From NCBI GenBank assembly GCA_029821515.1, contig JALGTD010000003.1, positions 1 to 21,118 of the forward strand: 21,118 bases of DNA, given 5' to 3'. Under the pieces are notes generated by a model. The model was not told the DNA's origin. It made no database searches and saw only the letters and a program-made list of their open reading frames with translations. Of this stretch, positions 7,025-14,278 are shown in pieces; the first letter of the stretch is position 1; each line of letters starts with the position of its first letter. The DNA is from Candidatus Zipacnadia bacterium (GTDB lineage: Bacteria; Armatimonadota; Zipacnadia; Zipacnadales; Zipacnadaceae). Both the position numbers and the translations under genes were made by a program.

Positions 7025-8956
7025 TTATGGGTCAGCTCTATCTGGCGCGCGCCGGGATCGTCTTATCCCAAGTAGGTAAATGATAAGCCACAATACCAGC
7101 CCGCTGAATATGCCCAGCCACAAACCGTGGCCTACGCGGATGAGCGATACCATCAGTGGCGTATGCAGATGACAGAAAGTGTTCAGGATAGAAACCTGCC
7201 CGATGGCACCGGCTGCCAGGCCCGCCCATACTCCCCGCCGCAGTCCTGCCGCGACCAGAATAAGGGTAAACAGCATTATGGGATGGCCGAAGAAAATCTC
7301 CTTGCTGCGCGGGCGGACGACCAGCAGCCGATCCAGCAGGGCGCGCAGTTGCACCTCCATCCCCGAGGCTCCCATGGCGGGCTGATTGCCCGAACGCATC
7401 ATCAGAATCGCCAGTATGCCCAGCCCTACGACGACTGCCGCCACATGCCAATAGCGGACCACCTGGCTGAAGGCCTGGCGCAGACCAGCGGCCAGTGCCG
7501 GCAGTTCGGGCTGAGCCTCACCCAACTCCGTTCTCACTTCCCAGTAACTGTGCATCGAGCGGGCGGCAAACACGACGCCGATAACCAATAGGGGCAGCAA
7601 TTGAGAAAGCTTGACGCCGCGGAACTGGGCAATTTTCATTAGGTAAGCGTCTGAAGTCAAGCAGGCGGCTACCAGCACTCCTCCGACAACGGTCAGCAGA
7701 CTCACGCGGACGAAGGTCAACAGTCCGACCGGCAGGGGGTGCCGGGCCGAGCGCTCGCGCAGCGGCACACCGAGCACCGCCCAGGTCGGGAATATCAGTG
7801 CGGCAGCCAGAGCGGCGAGTGAGGGAAGTATCGCCAAACCAGACAGCCCTGCTGCCCCGGCCGCTGCCAGGGTGACAACAGTGGTAACCCAGAACCACAG
7901 CCGCCGCAGGCCCACTATGCTCTGAATCAACCACATCAACGCCGCGGCGATTGCCGCGAACATCACCGACAGGGCCCAGTCCGGGATCGCCACCGAGTTG
8001 AACTGTTGGGGGCTGCCGACGGTGAAGCCGTCTCGCTTGAGCCGATCAGTCAGTTGGTCGAGATAGGTCAGATTACATTTGACCGGGTTGCCCTGGTTGA
8101 AAAACAGGTGGACATAGCACAATCTCACCTTGCGTTCGCCCACGGCCAGGCTAAAGCGGTCAAGAGCTCGCTGGCTACTGATCTGTTCCATCTCGGCCTC
8201 GGAGATAGAATGGGTGCGGATGAACTTGTAATCGAGATGATGGGCGAGGGCCTGCTCGCCGGCCTGGGGTGCCAGCTCCACATAGCCGAATTTCAGTCCG
8301 GACTGACGCAGCGCCTGGGCAGTCTGCTCAAGCTGCTTTTGGTAGCCGAGGACCTGCGTGCCGGCGAAGACCACGATATCTGCTTTGATGTCACTGGCGG
8401 CAGCAATGGCCAGGGCGATGTCTTGCTCCTGGACGAACTTTGGCTGAGGCCGGGCCACAAGTGACAGACCTGCCTCCCGAACCGCCTCGACGGCCTCGTC
8501 ATACCCTACTCCGATTTCTTCCAGTTGGGGAGCTATACCCAGCAGATGGGTGTAGTAATCGTAACGCTTGCCCTGCGGGGTAGTGCCCTCCGGTTGTGGT
8601 AGCTTGCCGGTGAGTTGCTTTCTGATGCGCTTGCGGACTGCGGCAGGCATACTGGGCTCGGCCAAAAATACCGCAGACGAAGCGGTGTTGAACAGGCGTC
8701 GGGTCTTGACCAGATCGCTGAGCGTCAGTTCGGTGACAGCCACATGGCTCGCGCCAGTTGCTTTAATCTGCGCCAGTATCTCTTGCGGAGGCTTGCCGGC
8801 AAGTGCGGCGGCCCGCAGGATGTCGTTGTAGTCTACGGCCACAGCCACAGTCGAGTTGGCCTGCTCAACGATTATGCGCTGATAGCCAATCCACCCGGCC
8901 GCTGCCAGGCCGGCGGCTATTGCTACTGCCAGGAAAACTTGTTGCAGTCTGGTCAT
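7025..8956 (-). CDS. Multi-pass membrane protein of the DUF5693 type
   Basis: A 643-residue membrane protein. It has an N-terminal transmembrane helix (about residues 6-25), a large extracytoplasmic domain (about 30-320) and a block of roughly seven to eight membrane helices from about residue 325 to 630, ending in a basic tail. The extracytoplasmic part has an alpha/beta pattern (repeated hydrophobic strands followed by Gln/Ala-rich helices), which suggests a barrel-like sugar-binding or hydrolase-like fold without an obvious active site. I assign DUF5693 from architecture and from my recollection that this family precedes csaB in other bacteria; no family search was run. Location next to csaB suggests a role in making or exporting the pyruvylated wall polymer (inference). 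The start codon ATG has only a weak GAGTGG site upstream. A perfect -10 box lies at 9011-9006 on this strand. Confidence 0.72.
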   Translation of the reverse strand: MTRLQQVFLAVAIAAGLAAAGWIGYQRIIVEQANSTVAVAVDYNDILRAAALAGKPPQEILAQIKATGASHVAVTELTLSDLVKTRRLFNTASSAVFLAEPSMPAAVRKRIRKQLTGKLPQPEGTTPQGKRYDYYTHLLGIAPQLEEIGVGYDEAVEAVREAGLSLVARPQPKFVQEQDIALAIAAASDIKADIVVFAGTQVLGYQKQLEQTAQALRQSGLKFGYVELAPQAGEQALAHHLDYKFIRTHSISEAEMEQISSQRALDRFSLAVGERKVRLCYVHLFFNQGNPVKCNLTYLDQLTDRLKRDGFTVGSPQQFNSVAIPDWALSVMFAAIAAALMWLIQSIVGLRRLWFWVTTVVTLAAAGAAGLSGLAILPSLAALAAALIFPTWAVLGVPLRERSARHPLPVGLLTFVRVSLLTVVGGVLVAACLTSDAYLMKIAQFRGVKLSQLLPLLVIGVVFAARSMHSYWEVRTELGEAQPELPALAAGLRQAFSQVVRYWHVAAVVVGLGILAILMMRSGNQPAMGASGMEVQLRALLDRLLVVRPRSKEIFFGHPIMLFTLILVAAGLRRGVWAGLAAGAIGQVSILNTFCHLHTPLMVSLIRVGHGLWLGIFSGLVLWLIIYLLGIRRSRRAPDRADP

Positions 8957-9005
8957 AGTTGTCCACTCAGTGCAAGAATGCCTGATGTCTATTTTGGTAT
9001 CAACT

Positions 9006-9011
9006 ATTATA
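9006..9011 (-). promoter_or_regulatory. Candidate -10 box for the DUF5693-csaB unit
   Basis: Reading the minus strand, TATAAT occupies 9011 down to 9006, about 50 bases before the DUF5693 start. No good -35 box sits at 16-18 bases. It is reported as a -10 element only, divergent from the tmk promoter. Confidence 0.4.
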
Positions 9012-9076
9012 CATTTACCGCGGGAGGGGATAATTCCTTCTATGATCAGCGCCCAGGGCTCTAACTACCCGCACGC

Positions 9077-9105
9077 TTGACAGTGCATTACTTGACTAAT
9101 ATACT
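9077..9105 (+). promoter_or_regulatory. Near-consensus sigma-70 promoter of the tmk operon
   Basis: TTGACA (9077-9082), a 17-base spacer and TATACT (9100-9105) form an almost ideal housekeeping promoter. Transcription would start near 9112, about 50 bases before the tmk ATG, and would drive tmk, the uxs-like gene and holB. Confidence 0.85.
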
Positions 9106-9161
9106 GATGATAAGTCCATCTGTCATCATTTTATCGCTGTGGGAAGCTACTGATTCCTCAG

Positions 9162-9815
9162 ATGCAAGCAAATCCGTTACTCTACAAGTTTATCGTGCTC
9201 GATGGTGTAGAGGGCTGCGGCAAAAGCACGCAGGCCAAGCTCTTGGCACAGTGCTTGCAGCAGAGCGGCAAGCAAGTAACGCTTACTCACGAGCCGGGTG
9301 GCACAGCCGTCGGTGAAGCCATACGCGCTGTTCTGCTGGATACGGACCTGGAGATGAGTGCTTTAACTGAAGCCTTCCTGTTTTGCGCCTCCCGGGCTCA
9401 ACATATGCAGGAAGTGATCGAGCCGACACTGGCGGCCGGCAATATAGTCGTCTGCGATCGTTTCTCGTCGGCCACTGCGGCCTATCAGGGTTACGCTGGC
9501 GATCTGGGTCTGGAGCTGTTCAAGCAACTGGATGAGGTAGCCACCGGCGGGCGCCGCCCCGATATGACGATAATATTGGACCTGGAACCAGCCAGGGGGC
9601 GCGAACGGAAACAGCCAGCCATACAATCGGATCGTATTGAGCGCAAAGACGATGAATACCACCGCCGGGTCCGCGAAGGCTTCCTGGAATATGCTCGCCA
9701 GCTTGGGCCACGGGCGGCAATAGTCAACGCTGACGACTCACCGCAGCGGATACACCAGGCAATTCTGAAAGTATTGGGAATAGATTCCCAGGTCGGGAGG
9801 GTGCAACACAAATGA
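9162..9815 (+). CDS. tmk: Thymidylate kinase
   Basis: A 217-residue cytoplasmic kinase that converts dTMP to dTDP with ATP. The P-loop is DGVEGCGKST (residues 14-23). HEPGG (43-47) and CDRFSSATAAYQG (98-110) give the dTMP-binding and catalytic Asp-Arg residues; Phe replaces the more common Tyr after DR, which is seen in the family. The LID region is Arg-rich (about residues 145-170). A tail of about 15 residues follows the conserved fold. The ATG at 9162 is the natural family start, but the only Shine-Dalgarno-like run (GGGAAG, 9141-9146) is 15 bases away, so initiation is probably weak. Its stop overlaps the next gene by 4 bases (ATGA). tmk-holB adjacency is common in bacteria; here one gene separates them. 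Confidence 0.96.
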   Translation: MQANPLLYKFIVLDGVEGCGKSTQAKLLAQCLQQSGKQVTLTHEPGGTAVGEAIRAVLLDTDLEMSALTEAFLFCASRAQHMQEVIEPTLAAGNIVVCDRFSSATAAYQGYAGDLGLELFKQLDEVATGGRRPDMTIILDLEPARGRERKQPAIQSDRIERKDDEYHRRVREGFLEYARQLGPRAAIVNADDSPQRIHQAILKVLGIDSQVGRVQHK

Positions 9816-10765
9816 GACCCCGAGCAGTTGTCGCAGGCGGTGCTGGCTTCATTGGTTTTCATTTCGTATCACGACTGCTCAATGAGGGCTTTGATGTGGT
9901 CATCGTTGATAACCTGGCCACCGGGACTCATCGCAATGTCACTGACCTGCTGGCGGGAAATCGCTGTGAGTTCGTTGAGCACGACGTCTGCCAGCCGCTG
10001 GTGGTCAGCGGACCGGTTGACTATCTGGTGAATCTGGCCTGCCCGGCCAGCCCCGCCGACTTCTCGCGCATACCGGTCGAGATAATGCGCAGTTGCTCGG
10101 AGGGTACATATAATCTGCTGGAGATAGCTCTGCACAAGCGCGCGCAGTTCCTGCACGCTTCCACTTCCGAAATATATGGCGACCCCGAGATTCACCCCCA
10201 GAGCGAAGACTATACCGGCAACGTCAATATCGCGGGCCCCCGCGCTGTCTACGACGAGGGCAAGCGCTATGCCGAGACGCTTATCCATACCTACCACCGC
10301 CAGTTTGATATGCCCGTCCACATCGCCCGCATCTTCAATACCTACGGGCCGCGTATGCGCCCTGATGACGGACGGGCCGTCTCTAACTTCTGCGTCCAGG
10401 CCCTGACTGGCCAGCCGCTGACAATCTACGGCAACGGCCAGCAGACCCGCTGTTTCTGCTACGTGGAAGATCTGGTAGACGGTCTCTTCCGGCTGATGAC
10501 CAGTGAACATACCGGGCCCTTCAATATGGGCAGCTCTCAAGAGATATCAGTCCAGGAACTTGCGGAGAAGGCCATTAAACTGGCCGGCAGCAGCTCGCAG
10601 ATCGAATACCTGCCGCTGTTGCATCCTGATGATCCTAAGCGGCGCCGACCCGCGCTTGAGCGCATCCAGGAAGCTCTGGGCTTTGCGCCCACCACCGATC
10701 TGGACACCGGGCTGCAAGCCACACTGGACTGGTTCCAGCAAGTGATTACCCCGGAGAGGGCCTGA
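9812..10765 (+). CDS. NAD-dependent nucleotide-sugar epimerase/dehydratase, UDP-glucuronate decarboxylase-like
   Basis: A 317-residue extended short-chain dehydrogenase that most resembles UXS enzymes, which turn UDP-glucuronate into UDP-xylose using bound NAD. The Rossmann motif GGAGFIG (residues 9-15) and Asp33 fix NAD preference. The active site is the STSE block (117-120) with Tyr147-x3-Lys151 in AVYDEGKR. UXS-like features are ACPASP (77-82), SEIYGDPEIHPQSEDY (119-134), ARIFNTYGPRM (172-182) and YGNGQQTRCFCYVEDL (206-221). The assignment rests on these motifs. A dTDP-glucose dehydratase or another UDP-sugar enzyme is less likely but possible. The ATG overlaps the tmk stop (ATGA), and the stop lies 2 bases before holB, so all three are translationally coupled. 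This position, inside the usual tmk-holB pair, is unusual. Confidence 0.82.
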   Translation: MRPRAVVAGGAGFIGFHFVSRLLNEGFDVVIVDNLATGTHRNVTDLLAGNRCEFVEHDVCQPLVVSGPVDYLVNLACPASPADFSRIPVEIMRSCSEGTYNLLEIALHKRAQFLHASTSEIYGDPEIHPQSEDYTGNVNIAGPRAVYDEGKRYAETLIHTYHRQFDMPVHIARIFNTYGPRMRPDDGRAVSNFCVQALTGQPLTIYGNGQQTRCFCYVEDLVDGLFRLMTSEHTGPFNMGSSQEISVQELAEKAIKLAGSSSQIEYLPLLHPDDPKRRRPALERIQEALGFAPTTDLDTGLQATLDWFQQVITPERA

Positions 10766-10767
10766 AG

Positions 10768-12006
10768 ATGTCATTCGCGGATATTGTTGGTCACGAGACC
10801 CCAAAGCAGATCTTGCGGAGGGCGATTGCCAGCAGTCGCCTACCCACTGGTTATCTGTTCATCGGGCCGCCCAACGTGGGCAAGACCACCACGGCTCTGG
10901 AGCTGGTCAAGGCCATCAACTGCGAGGCGCGGTCTGCCAATGTAGATAGTGCTGAGGTTGACCCCTGCGATAAGTGCGAGAGATGCCGCCGCATAGCCGA
11001 TGGCAGCTTCCCGTATTTCAGAACTGTCTTTCCCACCTCGGGGGCTTTGCGCGAGGAAATAGACAAGCAACGCAAGAGACAACAGGACGGACAGCTTGCC
11101 GCGCAAGAACAAGCCGGTGAAGAAGAGGAGAACTACGAGGGCCTCGAACTCATAGAGATCGAGGACGCAGAGATCCACATTGGGCATGTGCGACAAATGC
11201 TGGCAAATGCCAATCTGAAGGCACCAGGGGACGTATGGAAGACATATCTCGTTCAATCCGCTGAGAAGATGAATGACACGACCGCCAACCACTTCCTCAA
11301 GATGCTGGAAGAGCCGCCGCCGCAGACCACATTCATTTTGACCAGCAGCCGGCCCTCGGAACTACCGGATACAATTGTGTCGCGCTGTCAGATCATTGAT
11401 TTTGGCCCGGTGCCGCTAGCAGATGCTTGCGAGGCGCTGGCCGCAGAATTCCCCCAATGTGACGGGCAGCAGATTCAGGCAGTAGCCGCGGCCAGCGCCG
11501 GCCGCTATGGTTGGGCTTACCGTATGCTCTCGCTTCCGGCGCTGCTCGCCGACCGCGAGGAGCTGCTGGACCTGCTCGCTGCGCTGCCCACATATCAGCT
11601 CTACGAGGGGATGCGCCAGGCCGAGGTGCTGCTTGACCTGGCCGGCAGGTGGTTTCTCGACAGTTATGAGCCAGGCACAACCTCGCGCAAAACAGCCGAA
11701 GCGCTGATGAAGAAGACCCAGGACTACGTGCTGCGCACGGCAATGATTCAGCTTGTGGATCAAATTCTCTCCTGGTGGCGCGACATTACCGTGCTGCTGA
11801 GCGTGCCGGACAGCAACGGCTTGATGAACCCTGACCGGCTCGAGCAACTGGAGGAACTTGCCTCAGTCTATGATATGCAGGCTTGCCGACGGGCGCTGCA
11901 CTGGATAGACGAGACCCGCGCTCACCTGCGGGCTAATGCCAATCTGCGCCGCACTGCCGAGCTGCTCGTAATCAAGCTCATTTCGCTGTCGCCAGCCAAA
12001 GCGTGA
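10768..12006 (+). CDS. holB: DNA polymerase III delta-prime subunit
   Basis: A 412-residue AAA+ clamp-loader subunit that helps load the sliding clamp at replication forks. Walker A is GPPNVGKTT (residues 33-41). The zinc module has Cys52, Cys67, Cys70 and Cys73. The sensor-1 region follows KMLEEPPPQTTFILTSS, and the SRC motif sits at 205-207. E. coli delta-prime keeps a zinc module and SRC in the same order, so delta-prime is preferred over DnaX; at 412 residues it also lacks the long C-terminal tau region. Residues about 91-134 form a charged, low-complexity stretch (KQRKRQQDGQLAAQEQ, then GEEEENYEGLELIEIED) where other delta-prime proteins have only a short loop. The ATG at 10768 follows GGAGAGGG just upstream in the end of the uxs-like gene. 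Expression is coupled to tmk and uxs. Confidence 0.93.
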   Translation: MSFADIVGHETPKQILRRAIASSRLPTGYLFIGPPNVGKTTTALELVKAINCEARSANVDSAEVDPCDKCERCRRIADGSFPYFRTVFPTSGALREEIDKQRKRQQDGQLAAQEQAGEEEENYEGLELIEIEDAEIHIGHVRQMLANANLKAPGDVWKTYLVQSAEKMNDTTANHFLKMLEEPPPQTTFILTSSRPSELPDTIVSRCQIIDFGPVPLADACEALAAEFPQCDGQQIQAVAAASAGRYGWAYRMLSLPALLADREELLDLLAALPTYQLYEGMRQAEVLLDLAGRWFLDSYEPGTTSRKTAEALMKKTQDYVLRTAMIQLVDQILSWWRDITVLLSVPDSNGLMNPDRLEQLEELASVYDMQACRRALHWIDETRAHLRANANLRRTAELLVIKLISLSPAKA

Positions 12007-12063
12007 ACTGGAGCTGTTTGTGCCTAACTATGCAGGCGTTATATTACGAATGGAGCACAAGTA

Positions 12064-12990
12064 ATGAAGATCTTGGTTACAGGCGGGGCTGGATTTATTG
12101 CCTCACATATCGTGGATCGCTATCTACAGCTTGGTCACCAGGTAGTGGTAATTGACAATCTATCAACTGGTCGCCGGACGAACTTGAATCCGGCAGCCAG
12201 GTTCTATGAGGTCGACATCACTGATGCCGATGCCATAGCCGAGGTATTTGCGGCCGAGCAGCCCGAGATAGTCAATCATCACGCCGCGCAGATGGACGTG
12301 CGGCGTTCGGTGGACGAGCCGATCTTTGATGCTCACACTAATGTCATTGGTTCGCTTAACGTCATTGGTAGTGCACTACAGGTGGGCGTCGAGAAAATCA
12401 TATATGCTTCCACTGGCGGCGCCATCTACGGCGAGTTGGACTACAGCCCGGCTGATGAGGAACATCCGATCCGGCCGCTCAGTCCCTACGGCATCTCCAA
12501 GCATACCGTAGAACATTATCTCTATCTCTACCAGTATCTGGAAGGGCTCGACTTCACGGTGCTACGCTACGCTAACGTCTACGGGCCGCGGCAGAACCCC
12601 CATGGCGAGGCCGGAGTAGTGGCGATTTTCGGGAAACAAATGCTCGCCGGCCAGCAGCCAACCATATTCGGCGATGGCACTGACACCCGCGACTATGTCT
12701 TCGTCGGCGACGTCGTAAAGGCTAATCAGTTGGCCGTGGAGGCGGGCAGCGGGCAGATCTGCAATATCAGCACCGCCGTGGCTACCAGTGTGCAGGAGAT
12801 ATTCGATACCGTCGCCGAAGTCAGTGGGTATCAAGGAAAGGCCGGTTATGCCCCGGCCCGGCCCGGTGACGTGCGGCACAACGCACTGGACAGCACAAAG
12901 GCGCAGCAACTGCTGGATTGGGCTCCACAGATGCCTCTGTCCGAGGGCATAGCTTTGACGGTTGACTATTTGCGAGAGTCGAAAATCTAG
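12064..12990 (+). CDS. UDP-glucose 4-epimerase-family nucleotide-sugar epimerase
   Basis: A 308-residue extended SDR close to GalE, which interconverts UDP-glucose and UDP-galactose in the cytoplasm. The NAD motif is GGAGFIA (residues 7-13); Ala for the last Gly is common in this subfamily. Asp31 binds the NAD ribose. The active site has Ser116-Thr117 in YASTGGAIYGE and Tyr142-x3-Lys146 in SPYGISK. NVYGPRQNPHGEAGVV and TDTRDYVFVGDVV are typical of the GalE/WbpP group. Residues that decide substrate size cannot be judged, so UDP-GlcNAc or UDP-GlcA epimerisation is also possible. GGAG at 12052-12055 precedes the ATG by 8 bases. A weak promoter (TTGTGC 12018-12023, TATATT 12040-12045, 16-base spacer) could give it separate expression from holB, whose stop is 57 bases upstream. 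Confidence 0.85.
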   Translation: MKILVTGGAGFIASHIVDRYLQLGHQVVVIDNLSTGRRTNLNPAARFYEVDITDADAIAEVFAAEQPEIVNHHAAQMDVRRSVDEPIFDAHTNVIGSLNVIGSALQVGVEKIIYASTGGAIYGELDYSPADEEHPIRPLSPYGISKHTVEHYLYLYQYLEGLDFTVLRYANVYGPRQNPHGEAGVVAIFGKQMLAGQQPTIFGDGTDTRDYVFVGDVVKANQLAVEAGSGQICNISTAVATSVQEIFDTVAEVSGYQGKAGYAPARPGDVRHNALDSTKAQQLLDWAPQMPLSEGIALTVDYLRESKI

Positions 12991-13094
12991 CCGGAGCAAA
13001 TGCTACGTGAGGCTGTCTTAAGACCGGTAACAGGAGCCTTGTTGAGCCGACGTTCCTATAGATGAATGGTTGGGCTAAGATTCACTGGGTGCCC

Positions 13095-13122
13095 TTGACA
13101 TTATCTGCGAGTTTGGTATAAT
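13095..13122 (+). promoter_or_regulatory. Consensus sigma-70 promoter of the ssb-like gene
   Basis: TTGACA (13095-13100) and TATAAT (13117-13122) are both perfect matches, at 16-base spacing. Predicted initiation is near 13129, giving a leader of about 119 bases. It is the strongest-looking promoter in the window. Confidence 0.88.
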
Positions 13123-13128
13123 AGGCAA

Positions 13129-13158
13129 GCAAGGGCGATAACTAGCTGTCGCCCTCGC
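13129..13158 (+). promoter_or_regulatory. 5'-terminal leader hairpin upstream of the ssb-like gene
   Basis: AGGGCGA (13132-13138) pairs with TCGCCCT (13149-13155). Two more G-C pairs (GC 13129-13130 with GC 13157-13158) extend the stem beyond one mismatch, around a 10-base loop. TTTAT follows. The stem starts at or next to the predicted transcription start, so it could protect the mRNA 5' end or act as a weak early terminator; neither role is proven. Confidence 0.55.
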
Positions 13159-13247
13159 TTTATGTCTAAATCCTTATTAGCATACCAGCTCAGCTTCCTG
13201 ATTGTTTTGGGGTGAAGTGCTGGCTAATGAAACTGGAGGTGTAATGT

Positions 13248-13715
13248 ATGGCGCATCTGAATCTTATTGCTTTGTCCGGTGTGGTGACCAGGGACGCTGT
13301 GCTGCGAGAGAAGTCGGGTGGACAGGTAAAGGCTGAGTTTAGTTTTGAGGTCGACCGGCCCTTCTACCGGAGCAATGGTGAGCCTGTCTCTGATCTATTC
13401 CTGGTGGATGTGTGGAATGACCTGGGTGAGTGGGCCATGAGTCAGGTCAAAGAGGGGCAGCGCCTGTTTATCCTTGGAACCCTGAACAAGGAGAGTTATA
13501 ACACTCGCACGGGACGAGAGCACTTGACTATCGTCAAGGCAAAGTATCTGCGTCTGCTTGATGAGGACCTGCTCGATGGCAGGGTGGATGTTGAGCAGCT
13601 CAAAGCAGATTGGTGGCCGACCAGTCTGCTGCATGAAACAGTGCAGGTTGTTGGCTCCGCAATCGAAGAGGATATCGTAACGGCCGAGCCCGTCCTGGCG
13701 GAGCAGTCGTCGTAA
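13248..13715 (+). CDS. Single-stranded DNA-binding-like OB-fold protein
   Basis: A 155-residue protein whose first 105 residues fit the SSB OB fold: LNLIALSGVVTRDAVLREK, an EFSFEVDR strand, a LFLVDVWNDLGEWAMSQV segment that matches the conserved W-x-x-x-AE region, then VKEGQRLFILGTL and a final strand ending near KAKYLRLL. It probably binds single-stranded DNA during replication or repair. The tail (about 106-155) is Glu/Val-rich but ends in AEQSS and lacks the acidic DDDIPF-like tip that recruits partners in ordinary SSBs, so it may be a secondary SSB or a specialised OB-fold protein. GGAGGTG (13235-13241) lies 6 bases before ATG 13248; the overlapping ATG at 13244 is only 2 bases from that site and is disfavoured. 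It has its own strong promoter and is followed by a terminator at 13763. The symbol is left empty because the family match is moderate. Confidence 0.75.
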   Translation: MAHLNLIALSGVVTRDAVLREKSGGQVKAEFSFEVDRPFYRSNGEPVSDLFLVDVWNDLGEWAMSQVKEGQRLFILGTLNKESYNTRTGREHLTIVKAKYLRLLDEDLLDGRVDVEQLKADWWPTSLLHETVQVVGSAIEEDIVTAEPVLAEQSS

Positions 13716-13762
13716 GCCAACACTGACTGAAGGCAACAAAAAAACTTGATAAGAGCGCATAG

Positions 13763-13792
13763 AGCAGCCGCTGACCGAAGTTAGCGGCTGCT
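13763..13792 (+). terminator. Strong GC-rich hairpin after the ssb-like gene
   Basis: AGCAGCCGCT (13763-13772) pairs perfectly with AGCGGCTGCT (13783-13792) around a 10-base loop. The tail TCGTTTAC is only partly T-rich. It lies between the ssb-like stop and the thioesterase start. Confidence 0.65.
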
Positions 13793-13821
13793 TCGTTTAC
13801 ATAGTCTGGGGGAATATGAAA

Positions 13822-14232
13822 ATGTCGCAACAACTGGATTCAGGGCTGCGCGACGATGGTTGGTGTTTTGCCTGTGGGCCACACAATCCGCATGGGCTCC
13901 ACTTGACTGGTTTCTACCTTGAAGATAATCAATATATCTGCCACTTCACTGCCCAGCGCCACCATCAGGGCTGGGTGGGCCTGGTTCACGGCGGGATCGT
14001 CGCTACTCTATTAGACGAGATTATGACCCGTATGCTCTGGGAGCAAGGCATCAACGCCATGACCGGCGAACTTAACATCCGCTATCGCCAGCCGGCTACT
14101 ATCGGTCAATCCCTGACAGTTCGCGGCTGGGTCAAGCGCAAGTATGGCAAGCTGATTGCAACTGAGGCTCGGGCGGAACTGGCTGACGGGGCGGTAGTAG
14201 CCGAAGCTCAGGCTAAGTTTATAGAGACCTAG
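13822..14232 (+). CDS. PaaI-family hotdog thioesterase
   Basis: A 136-residue hotdog-fold protein, probably a cytoplasmic acyl-CoA thioesterase of unknown substrate. The central-helix motif VHGGIVATLLDEIM holds the HGG and the catalytic-type Asp of PaaI/YigI-like enzymes. The N-terminal CFACGPHNPHGL is the CxxCG-x-x-NPxGL variant found in one subgroup of the family. The last strands (GELNIRYRQPATIGQSLTV) are typical. ATG 13822 is preferred because the G-run at 13808-13812 lies 9 bases upstream, while the in-frame ATG at 13816 is only 3 bases from it. It is preceded by a terminator-like hairpin and followed after 46 bases by rqcH, which it may share a transcript with. The physiological acyl group cannot be predicted. 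Confidence 0.82.
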   Translation: MSQQLDSGLRDDGWCFACGPHNPHGLHLTGFYLEDNQYICHFTAQRHHQGWVGLVHGGIVATLLDEIMTRMLWEQGINAMTGELNIRYRQPATIGQSLTVRGWVKRKYGKLIATEARAELADGAVVAEAQAKFIET

Positions 14233-14278
14233 CTGTCAGAATCTTTCGACAAGTGCCGGCGAAAAATTGGAGTAGCTG

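Noticed and set aside
9869..10540. 223-codon open frame opposite the uxs-like gene
   Set aside because: It overlaps a gene with intact NAD and active-site motifs and shows no recognisable domain.
13010..13039. AGGCT/AGCCT inverted repeat after the GalE-like gene as a terminator
   Set aside because: Only five pairs with a 20-base loop and no T-run.
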